Positions 1 through 5,880 of a DNA stretch of 5,880 nucleotides are shown here, one piece after another; position 1 is the first letter of the stretch, and each line of letters starts with the position of its first letter. Origin of the DNA: DATHSN01 sp035464115 (GTDB taxonomy: Bacteria > Actinomycetota > Acidimicrobiia > Acidimicrobiales > SKKL01); contig DATHSN010000246.1 of the NCBI GenBank assembly GCA_035464115.1, positions 1 through 5,880 of the forward strand, written 5' to 3'. Below the pieces are notes generated by a model. The model did not search any database and was not told where the DNA came from. It was given only the letters and a program-made list of their open reading frames with translations. The translations under genes were made by a program, and so were the position numbers.

Positions 1-834
1 GGGGCGCGGCGTGGACGGTGGCTGATCGTGCTGGCCGTCGTCGGGCGCGGTCGGTGGGCCGCGGGGCGACGACGGCTCGGCCGACCGGCCCCGCACCGAC
101 GGGTCGTCGGCCGCGATCGCCTGCTCCAGCGCGCGGAGGTCGGCGCCCGGTTCGAGCCCCACCTCGTCGGCCAGCCGGCGCCGCAGCTCGTGGGCCACCC
201 GCAGCGCGTCCGCCTGGCGACCGCTCTGGTGCAGGCCGAGCATCCACACGCCCCACAGGCGCTCTCGCAACGGGTGCTGGCGGGCCAGCACCTCGAGCTC
301 GCCGACGGCGGTGCGGGCGTCGCCGACCGCCAACCGGGCCTCGGCGCGCACCTCGTGGGCCACCAGGCGCAGCTCCTCCAGGCGGACGGCCTCGGCGCGC
401 ACGGCGTCGTCGTCGGCGAACTCGTCGAACGCCCGACCCCGCCATCGGCCCAGCGCCGTCGAGACCAGCGCGAGGGCGGCGCCGGGATCCTCGGCGAGCT
501 CGGCGCGGGCGCGGGTCAGCTCGTCCTCGAACCGCGCCGCGTCCACCACCTCCGGCGCGGCCCGGAGCACGTAGCCGGCGCCGCTGCGCTCGACCGAGAT
601 CGTCCCGGCGCACGAGATCGACCGACGGAGCTTGGAGACGTGGGTCTGCAGCGTCGCCCGGGCGGTCGGCGGGAGGTCGTCGCCCCACACCGCGTCGGCG
701 AGGCGATCGAGCGACACGACCGAGCCACGGTGGGCGGCCAGCACCGCGAGCAGGTGGCGAGGCAGGCGCCCACCCACACCCACCGGTCGATCGTCTCGGA
801 GCACGTCGACGGTGCCCAGCACGCGCAGCTCCAT
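1..834 (-). CDS. SARP/BTAD-family transcriptional regulator, N-terminal part (runs off left edge)
   Basis: DNA-binding activator of the SARP type; 278 residues are visible, beginning MELRVLGTVDVLRDDRPV, and the frame stays open through position 1. Residues about 1-92 form the OmpR-like winged helix seen in SARPs (LPRHLLAVLAAHRGSVVSLDRLADAVWG, then ATLQTHVSKLRRSI, then GAGYVLRA at 85-92). Residues about 98-242 form the bacterial transcriptional activator domain, with FEDELTRAR at 102-110, the RWRGRAFDEFADDD stretch near 130-143, the HPLRERLWGVWMLGLHQSGRQADAL block at 187-211 and LADEVGLEPGADLRALEQAI at 221-240. A Pro/Ser-rich linker follows from about 245, so another domain (for example an ATPase, as in AfsR-like proteins) probably lies beyond the window; that is inference. 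The ATG at 834 has no good Shine-Dalgarno and may be leaderless. It is divergent from the cupin operon, with phased repeats between them that look like its own binding site. Confidence 0.9.
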   Translation of the reverse strand, partial: MELRVLGTVDVLRDDRPVGVGGRLPRHLLAVLAAHRGSVVSLDRLADAVWGDDLPPTARATLQTHVSKLRRSISCAGTISVERSGAGYVLRAAPEVVDAARFEDELTRARAELAEDPGAALALVSTALGRWRGRAFDEFADDDAVRAEAVRLEELRLVAHEVRAEARLAVGDARTAVGELEVLARQHPLRERLWGVWMLGLHQSGRQADALRVAHELRRRLADEVGLEPGADLRALEQAIAADDPSVRGRSAEPSSPRGPPTAPDDGQHDQPPSTPRP

Positions 835-840
835 GAACCC

Positions 841-846
841 AGTGTG
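841..846 (-). promoter_or_regulatory. Possible -10 box of a leaderless SARP-gene transcript
   Basis: On the minus strand CACACT is followed by GGGTTC and then the ATG at 834, so a transcript starting about 7 nt after the box would begin at the start codon. The box matches the A and final T of TANNNT only. There is no purine-rich ribosome site upstream of this start. The tetR start at 5141 has the same CACACTGGG arrangement, which raises confidence a little. No convincing -35 box is seen. Confidence 0.35.
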
Positions 847-858
847 ACGCGCGATCAC
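844..858. promoter_or_regulatory. Inverted repeat GTGA-N7-TCAC in the SARP promoter
   Basis: A 15-bp imperfect palindrome (GTGACGCGCGATCAC) lies 10-24 nt upstream of the SARP start and overlaps its possible -10 box. It resembles a CRP/FNR-type half-site pair, but the spacer is 7 rather than the usual 6 bp. A second short palindrome, CCACCGGGTGG, sits next to it at 866-876. The role is unknown; an operator is possible. Confidence 0.25.
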
Positions 859-882
859 GTCGCGACCACCGGGTGGACCCAC

Positions 883-922
883 GACCGACCACGGACCGAC
901 CAGCGACCGACGGCTCACCGAC
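883..922 (+). promoter_or_regulatory. Phased direct heptamer repeats, probable SARP binding site
   Basis: GACCGAC occurs at 883-889, 894-900 and 905-911, and CACCGAC at 916-922. Each unit is followed by a 4-bp non-conserved spacer (CACG, CAGC, GGCT), giving an exact 11-bp period. A weaker in-phase unit, GGTGGAC, lies at 872-878, and a 12-bp-shifted GGCGGAC at 928-934. Heptameric direct repeats with 4-bp spacers, one helical turn apart, are the established binding architecture of SARP regulators, and a SARP gene begins 49 nt away. The period is not a multiple of three, so it is not a coding artefact. The nearest downstream gene on this strand is the cupin at 975. I see no convincing -10 box in 923-960, so which promoter is served is inferred. 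Confidence 0.65.
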
Positions 923-962
923 GGCCGGGCGGACGGTGGGATGCGTACCAACCACACGACCC

Positions 963-968
963 GAGGAG
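963..968 (+). promoter_or_regulatory. Ribosome binding site deciding the cupin start
   Basis: GAGGAG lies 6 nt before the ATG at 975. It supports that start over the in-frame GTG at 873, which would place the phased repeats inside the protein. Confidence 0.75.
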
Positions 969-974
969 CGAGAG

Positions 975-1370
975 ATGCACATCGACAAGCACGACGTCCC
1001 GGTGAAGCTGTCCACCACCGGCGCCACCGCCCGCCAGCAGCTCGACTTCGGGGCCCCGATGGGCTTCGACTCGATCGCCGCCGAGTACTTCACGCTCGCC
1101 GCCGGCACCGACATCGCGCCGCTGCTCCAGGGGCTCGACGGTGACGTCTGCGACGCGCCGCACTGGGGCTACCTGATCGCTGGCGAGGTGGTCGTCAGCT
1201 ACTCCGACGGCAGCGAGGAGCGGTGCCGGGAGGGCGAGCTGTTCCACTGGCCGGCCGGGCACTCCGTGCGGGTGATCGACGACGCCGACATCATCTTGTT
1301 CAGCCCGCAGACGGCCCACGTCGCCGTGCTCGAGCACATGGAGGGCCGGCTCGCGGAGATGGGCGCATGA
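975..1370 (+). CDS. Small single-domain cupin protein
   Basis: 131 residues, starting MHIDKHDVPVKLSTTG. The middle and end have a cupin pattern: PHWGYLIAGEVVVSYSDG (62-79) resembles cupin motif 1, and REGELFHWPAGHSVRV (85-100) resembles motif 2 with its G-x4-PxGH core. His63, His91 and His96 are possible metal ligands. The HxH of classical motif 1 is reduced to H63-W-G65, so metal binding or catalysis is uncertain and the protein could be a sensor or binding protein. There is no signal peptide or membrane segment, so it is likely cytosolic. The stop overlaps the next gene's start as ATGA, implying translational coupling and joint function with the DinB-fold protein. The gene is divergent from the SARP regulator and downstream of its probable binding site. 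Substrate and reaction are not recognisable. Confidence 0.85.
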   Translation: MHIDKHDVPVKLSTTGATARQQLDFGAPMGFDSIAAEYFTLAAGTDIAPLLQGLDGDVCDAPHWGYLIAGEVVVSYSDGSEERCREGELFHWPAGHSVRVIDDADIILFSPQTAHVAVLEHMEGRLAEMGA

Positions 1371-1984
1371 CCCCCGATCTGCGCCACGAGCTCCACGACG
1401 GCATCGACGGCGCCGACCAGCTGGGGCGGGTGGTCCCGTGCCTGGCCGATCTGGTCGCCACCGTCCGCCCCGCCGACCTCCGGGCGAGCACCCCGTGCGA
1501 GGGATGGACCACCCGGGACCTGCTCAACCACGTGGTGGGCGGCGCCGAGATGTTCGCCGGTGCGCTGCAGGGTGGTCCGGTGCACGACATCTCCGGCCGC
1601 CTTCCCGACGTCGTCGGCGACGACCCGGCGGGAGCGCTCGGCCGGGCGGTCGAGCGGTTCGGGTCGGCCGCCGAGAGCCCCGGCGCGGCCGACCGGGTGC
1701 TCCCGCTGCCGTGGGGCCCGATGACGGGACGCACGTTCCTGCGCTTCGCCGCCTTCGACCTGCTGGTGCACTCCTGGGACCTGGCGGTGGCGCTCGACCA
1801 GCCGTTCGATCCTCCCGACGACCTCGTCGTCGAGGTCGAGGGGTTCGCCCACCACGTGCTCGACGGCTGGGCGCGCGACGGGGTGACGTTCTCGGCCCCG
1901 GCGCCGCCGCCCGACGACGCCGCGCCGATCGACCGGCTCGTGGCCTACACCGGCCGGACGGTCGGCGTGCCGGCGGGGAGGTAA
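1367..1984 (+). CDS. TIGR03086-family protein (DinB-fold, mycothiol-dependent maleylpyruvate isomerase-like)
   Basis: 205 residues. The stretch STPCEGWTTRDLLNHVVGG (41-59) is the hallmark N-terminal motif of the metal-binding maleylpyruvate isomerase/TIGR03083-TIGR03086 proteins. FDLLVHSWDLAVAL (130-143) supplies the second metal-binding segment. His55, Asp131 and His135 are the expected ligand triad, by analogy with the His/Glu/His of characterised mycothiol-dependent maleylpyruvate isomerase. Characterised relatives use mycothiol as a cofactor thiol; most TIGR03086 members have no assigned reaction, so I do not name a substrate. The ATG at 1367 overlaps the cupin stop and is preceded by GGAG at 1355-1358, 8 nt upstream. 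Starts further upstream would lie inside the cupin gene. It is the last gene of the two-gene operon and ends at TAA facing the sulfatase operon. Length is normal for the family. Confidence 0.88.
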   Translation: MTPDLRHELHDGIDGADQLGRVVPCLADLVATVRPADLRASTPCEGWTTRDLLNHVVGGAEMFAGALQGGPVHDISGRLPDVVGDDPAGALGRAVERFGSAAESPGAADRVLPLPWGPMTGRTFLRFAAFDLLVHSWDLAVALDQPFDPPDDLVVEVEGFAHHVLDGWARDGVTFSAPAPPPDDAAPIDRLVAYTGRTVGVPAGR

Positions 1985-2009
1985 CGACTGCTGCTGAGCG
2001 CCAGCCCGC

Positions 2010-2025
2010 CGGGCGGCGCCGCCCG
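2010..2025. terminator. Palindrome between convergent operons, possible bidirectional terminator
   Basis: CGGGCGGCGCCGCCCG is a perfect 16-bp palindrome in the 47-bp gap between the two convergent stops. It is flanked by a further complementary pair, GACTG at 1986-1990 and CAGTC at 2029-2033, the latter overlapping the sulfatase stop codon. There is no T-tract on either side, so it would be a U-less hairpin of the sort often seen in high-GC actinobacteria. Termination activity is inferred from position and structure only. Confidence 0.45.
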
Positions 2026-2031
2026 AACCAG

Positions 2032-3579
<1,548 letters not shown>

Positions 3580-3581
3580 GG

Positions 3582-5018
3582 TCAGCCCTTCGTGGGGAGC
3601 GACGCCCCGACGAGGTCGCGGCGCGGGTCGGGCTCCTGGGGCAGCACGTCGGAGGTCTCGGTGAGCCAGCGCAACATCCGCGACCGCAGGTCCGACACAA
3701 CCGCGGTGTGGGCCGGGTCGTCGATGAGGTTCACCCGCTCGGTCGGGTCGTCGCGGCGGTCGTAGAGCTCGTCGCCGCCGACGGTGCGCTGCACGTAGGT
3801 CCAGTCGTCGGTGCGCACCGCGACGACCTTGGCGGCCAGGTCGGGGCGGTCGGACTCGAGCCCGTGCTTGAGGTCGTAGGGGAACGGGTGGTCGCCGGCG
3901 TGGTCGGCGTCGGCCGCGAGCAGGCCGCCCTCGCTGAACGCGGCGTCGCGGTGGTCGGCGGCGCCGTCGCGCAGCAACGGGACGAGCGAGCGTCCGAACT
4001 GGACGTAGGGCACGTCGAGCTCCGCGAGCTCGCACAACGTCGGCGTGATGTCGACCAGCTCGGTCAGCCCGGTGGCGACGTTGCCCGACGGTCCGCCGGG
4101 GATCCGGGCGATGAGCGGGTTGCGCAGCAGGCAGTCATCCATGCCCGACACCCACTTCTCGACCAGGCCGGCGTCGCCGAGGTACTCGCCGTGGTCGGGG
4201 AAGAAGAACACGGCGGTGCGGTCCTCGACCCCGGCTCGCTCGACCGCCCCGAGGATCCGCCCGAAGTGGTCGTCGATGCGGGCGACCATGCCGTAGTAGG
4301 TGGCGACGATCTCCCTCCAATCGGACTCGCCGAGGCGGTCGGTGCCGTAGCGACGACGGATCTCGGCCTTGAAGAGGGCTTCGCCGCGCTCCTGGGGCGG
4401 CGCCGGCAGCGGGACCGACGCCCGGTCGTGGCGCGAGTAGTAGGGCTCCTCCACCTCGAACGGCGGGTGCGGGAACACCAGCGGCACGTAGAGCACCCAT
4501 GGCTCGGGGAGCCCGTCGGCCAGCCAGCGCTCGGCGGTCTGCACCGAGGCCTCGTCGAAGTCGACCACGGGCTCGGGGCGGGGCCCGTGGTAGAAGGCCC
4601 GACCCAGCGGGTGGTCGGGGCCGTAGGGGCTCCGCATCCACGTGCGGTCGGGCATCACGTCCCACCCGAACCGCGACACCGACTCCTGGGTGCGGCCCTG
4701 GGCCCACGTGTCACCCCGGAGCCCGACGTGGGCGACGTGGTAGCCGGCCGCCTTCAGCACCCCGAGGACGTCGGGTTGCCAGGGCTTGATGAGGCTGGTG
4801 AGGGTGCGGTGCCCGTGCACGTGGGGGTACCAGCCGGTGAGGAACGCCACCCGGCTCTGCGAGCAGAACGGGTGCTGGCCGAACGCCTGGGTGAAGCGGG
4901 TGCCGGAGGCCGCGAACGCATCGATGACCGGGGTCTGGACCACCGGGTTGCCGAAGCAGCCGAGGGCGTCGGCGCGGAGCTGGTCGGGGATGAACACCAC
5001 GATGTTGGGGCGGCTCAT
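3582..5018 (-). CDS. Sulfatase-family hydrolase with variant CSQSR active-site motif (first gene of operon)
   Basis: Alkaline-phosphatase-superfamily hydrolase, 478 residues. NIVVFIPDQLRADALGCFG (5-23) is the N-terminal metal site, with a DQ pair as in choline-sulfatase/phosphonate-monoesterase-like members rather than DD. CSQSRVAFLTG (52-62) lies at the formylglycine position, but the usual Pro/Ala at the third place is Gln54. WYPHVHGHRTL (63-73), FPHPPFEVEEPYY (182-194), FFPDHGEYLGDAGLVEKW (272-289; Asp275, His276, Lys288) and LVDITPTL (321-328) are family blocks, and ELYDRRDDPTERVNL near the C-terminus is the normal tail motif. No signal peptide is seen. The ATG at 5018 has GAGGAG at 5035-5030, an 11-nt spacing that is long but workable. 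It shares a promoter and operator region with the divergent tetR and is coupled by a 2-nt gap to the second sulfatase. The reaction may be sulfate-ester or phospho(di)ester hydrolysis; the substrate is unknown. Confidence 0.92.
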   Translation of the reverse strand: MSRPNIVVFIPDQLRADALGCFGNPVVQTPVIDAFAASGTRFTQAFGQHPFCSQSRVAFLTGWYPHVHGHRTLTSLIKPWQPDVLGVLKAAGYHVAHVGLRGDTWAQGRTQESVSRFGWDVMPDRTWMRSPYGPDHPLGRAFYHGPRPEPVVDFDEASVQTAERWLADGLPEPWVLYVPLVFPHPPFEVEEPYYSRHDRASVPLPAPPQERGEALFKAEIRRRYGTDRLGESDWREIVATYYGMVARIDDHFGRILGAVERAGVEDRTAVFFFPDHGEYLGDAGLVEKWVSGMDDCLLRNPLIARIPGGPSGNVATGLTELVDITPTLCELAELDVPYVQFGRSLVPLLRDGAADHRDAAFSEGGLLAADADHAGDHPFPYDLKHGLESDRPDLAAKVVAVRTDDWTYVQRTVGGDELYDRRDDPTERVNLIDDPAHTAVVSDLRSRMLRWLTETSDVLPQEPDPRRDLVGASLPTKG

Positions 5019-5042
5019 GGTCCCGGCGGCTCCTCACGATCG

Positions 5043-5061
5043 GGCGGGGCCTCGCCCCGCC
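5043..5061 (-). other. Stem-loop in the sulfatase-operon 5' leader
   Basis: GGCGGGGC and GCCCCGCC form a perfect 8-bp stem around a 3-nt loop (CTC on the plus strand). The element lies between the predicted promoter and the ribosome site at 5035-5030, so it would be in the mRNA leader. It has no T-tract. It could stabilise the message or affect initiation; no function is shown. Confidence 0.4.
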
Positions 5062-5068
5062 TGTCACC

Positions 5069-5090
5069 TAGTGCTCACTAACCTAGTGAG
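5069..5090. promoter_or_regulatory. Probable TetR operator (overlapping inverted repeats)
   Basis: CTCACTAACCTAGTGAG (5074-5090) is a perfect 7-bp inverted repeat with a 3-bp spacer. A second inverted repeat, TAGTG-CT-CACTA (5069-5080), shares its CACTA half, giving three half-sites. ACCTAGTG is also directly repeated at 5066-5073 and 5081-5088. Such symmetric sites next to a tetR gene are normally the regulator's own operator. It covers the predicted -10 box of the sulfatase promoter, which fits repression. Confidence 0.75.
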
Positions 5091-5108
5091 GGCTCAGCCG
5101 CGGCTCAA
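5080..5108 (-). promoter_or_regulatory. Predicted promoter of the sulfatase operon
   Basis: On the minus strand a -35 box TTGAGC (5108-5103) and a -10 box TAGGTT (5085-5080) are separated by exactly 17 bp. The -35 matches TTGACA at its first four positions and the -10 matches TANNNT. Transcription would start near 5073, giving a leader of about 55 nt that holds the hairpin and ribosome site. The -10 box is inside the operator palindrome. Confidence 0.6.
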
Positions 5109-5127
5109 CGCCACCGCTCGGCGCGGG

Positions 5128-5133
5128 CACACT
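5128..5133 (+). promoter_or_regulatory. Possible -10 box of a leaderless tetR transcript
   Basis: CACACT is followed by GGGCGCC and then the ATG at 5141, so a start 7-8 nt after the box would coincide with the start codon. No Shine-Dalgarno is seen before this ATG. A weak -35 (TCAACG, 5105-5110) sits 17 bp upstream. The same CACACTGGG stretch precedes the SARP start. Confidence 0.35.
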
Positions 5134-5140
5134 GGGCGCC

Positions 5141-5782
5141 ATGGCGAGCAGCGGAGCGGCGACCGGGGCCGGCCACGAGCCGGCGCGCCGGTCCCGCGCC
5201 GGCACCGACGCGCGGCGGGCGGCGATCGTCGACGCCGCGGTGCGCCTCTTCGCCGAGCGAGGGGCGAGGGGCACGTCGATCGCAGCCGTGGCTGCCGCAG
5301 TGGACCTCACCGACGCCGGGGTCCTCTACCACTTCCCCACCAAGACCGACCTGTTCATGGCGGTGCTCGAGCACCTGCAACGACAGCAGCGGGAGCGCTT
5401 CGACGACGCCACCCGGGCCGGCGGACTCGACGCCCTGCGCGCCCTGGCCGGGTGGGGCGAGGTGATGGAGGCCAACCCCGAGCTGGTGGCGCTGCAGGCG
5501 ATCCTCAGCGCCGAGGCCCTCGCCGGCGAACCCCACATCCGCCGCTACTTCGTCGACCTCCACCGAGGGCGCCACGACCGCATCGCCACCCTGCTGCGCG
5601 ACGCCGTCGCCGCCGGCGAGGCCGATCCGCAGCTCGACGTCGACGCCGAGGCCACCGCGCTGCTGTCGCACCTCAACGGCCTGCGCCTGCAGTGGCTGCT
5701 CGAGGACCGGACGCTGCCGCTCGCCGACCTCGTCCGTCGCTACGTCGACCAGCTGATCGACCGGATCGCCGTCGGCGGCTGA
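5141..5782 (+). CDS. TetR-family transcriptional regulator
   Basis: 213 residues. After a flexible Ala/Gly/Arg-rich tail of about 22 residues comes the TetR DNA-binding domain: DARRAAIVDAAVRLFAERG (23-41), then the helix-turn-helix TSIAAVAAAVDLTDAGVLYHF (45-65) and PTKTDLF (66-72), all classic positions. Residues about 75-210 form the helical ligand-binding and dimerisation domain, in which I recognise no specific ligand motif. It is divergent from the sulfatase operon with a 122-bp spacer carrying an inverted-repeat operator over the sulfatase promoter, so it most likely represses the sulfatases until a ligand (perhaps their substrate or product) binds. The operator lies upstream of its own likely promoter, so autoregulation is less certain. 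The ATG at 5141 is the only good start; the last codons are part of a 24-bp tandem duplication. Confidence 0.92.
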   Translation: MASSGAATGAGHEPARRSRAGTDARRAAIVDAAVRLFAERGARGTSIAAVAAAVDLTDAGVLYHFPTKTDLFMAVLEHLQRQQRERFDDATRAGGLDALRALAGWGEVMEANPELVALQAILSAEALAGEPHIRRYFVDLHRGRHDRIATLLRDAVAAGEADPQLDVDAEATALLSHLNGLRLQWLLEDRTLPLADLVRRYVDQLIDRIAVGG

Positions 5783-5814
5783 CGACCCGGCGCCGTCGCC
5801 GGCTGACGACCCGG
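5767..5814 (+). repeat. 24-bp tandem duplication across the tetR stop
   Basis: Positions 5767-5790 and 5791-5814 are adjacent copies of a 24-bp unit, identical except for one base at unit position 9 (G in the first copy, C in the second). The unit contains the last codons of tetR and its TGA, so the second copy repeats the stop outside the gene. It looks like a recent replication-slippage duplication. Confidence 0.8.
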
Positions 5815-5861
5815 TCGCCCGGCGCCACCACCACCGTCCGCCACCCGAACCGGCGAACCGA

Positions 5862-5880
5862 CGGTGCGCCCTGCGCACCG
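5862..5880 (+). terminator. Perfect stem-loop at the right edge, possible terminator downstream of tetR
   Basis: CGGTGCGC and GCGCACCG form an 8-bp perfect stem around a CCT loop, ending at the last base of the window about 80 nt after the tetR stop. Any T-tract would lie outside the window, so I cannot tell whether it is a full intrinsic terminator. Confidence 0.45.

Noticed and set aside
843..859. CRP-like site TGTGA...TCACG
   Set aside because: The half-site spacer is 7 bp instead of 6 and the outer bases do not match fully, so I list it only as an unexplained palindrome.
873..974. Longer N-terminus for the cupin from GTG 873
   Set aside because: The extension is Thr/Arg/Pro-rich with no family similarity, overlaps the phased repeats, and the ATG at 975 has a well-spaced GAGGAG.
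28..1005. 325-codon open frame on the plus strand (also one at 18-836)
   Set aside because: Opposite strand of the SARP gene, which shows clear winged-helix and BTAD motifs; the plus-strand translations are compositionally biased and match no family.
3580..4035. Longer N-terminus for the second sulfatase up to 4035
   Set aside because: It would overlap the first sulfatase by about 450 bp in another frame with Arg-rich junk; the sulfatase fold begins exactly at the GTG at 3579.
3708..5081. 457-codon open frame on the plus strand
   Set aside because: Antisense shadow of the first sulfatase; composition is Val/Gly/Arg-rich with no domain, and it would cover the sulfatase start and leader.
5105..5878. 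257-codon open frame on the minus strand
   Set aside because: Antisense to tetR; the real coding sense is shown by the TetR helix-turn-helix.

Overview
The window is high-GC DNA with strongly G/C-biased third codon positions, GTG/ATG starts and actinobacterial regulator families (a BTAD-type SARP, a TetR, and a TIGR03086/mycothiol-type DinB-fold protein). This points to an actinobacterium; the sequence does not fix the genus. I see no RNA genes, CRISPR arrays, insertion sequences or origin.

Layout: (1) positions 1-834, minus strand: N-terminal part of a SARP/BTAD transcriptional regulator that runs off the left edge. (2) 835-974: divergent intergenic region with three exact copies and one near copy of a heptamer at an 11-bp period, the architecture expected of a SARP binding site. 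(3) 975-1984, plus strand: a two-gene operon with an ATGA overlap, encoding a small cupin and a TIGR03086/maleylpyruvate-isomerase-like protein. (4) 1985-2031: short convergent gap with a GC-rich palindrome. (5) 5018-2032, minus strand: two sulfatases of different subfamilies separated by 2 nt, clearly one operon. (6) 5019-5140: divergent regulatory region with an inverted-repeat operator lying on a recognisable promoter of the sulfatase operon. (7) 5141-5782, plus strand: TetR-family regulator, followed by a 24-bp tandem duplication and a strong hairpin at the right edge.

The simplest reading is two adjacent, separately regulated modules. In one, the SARP controls (and may be divergently co-regulated with) the cupin/DinB-fold pair. 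In the other, the TetR represses a sulfatase operon that releases sulfate or phosphate from an unknown small ester; neither sulfatase has a visible signal peptide, so both are probably cytoplasmic. The protein families are ordinary. The regulatory DNA is the most distinctive part: the phased heptads, the operator-on-promoter, and a shared leaderless-type start motif at the two regulator genes.
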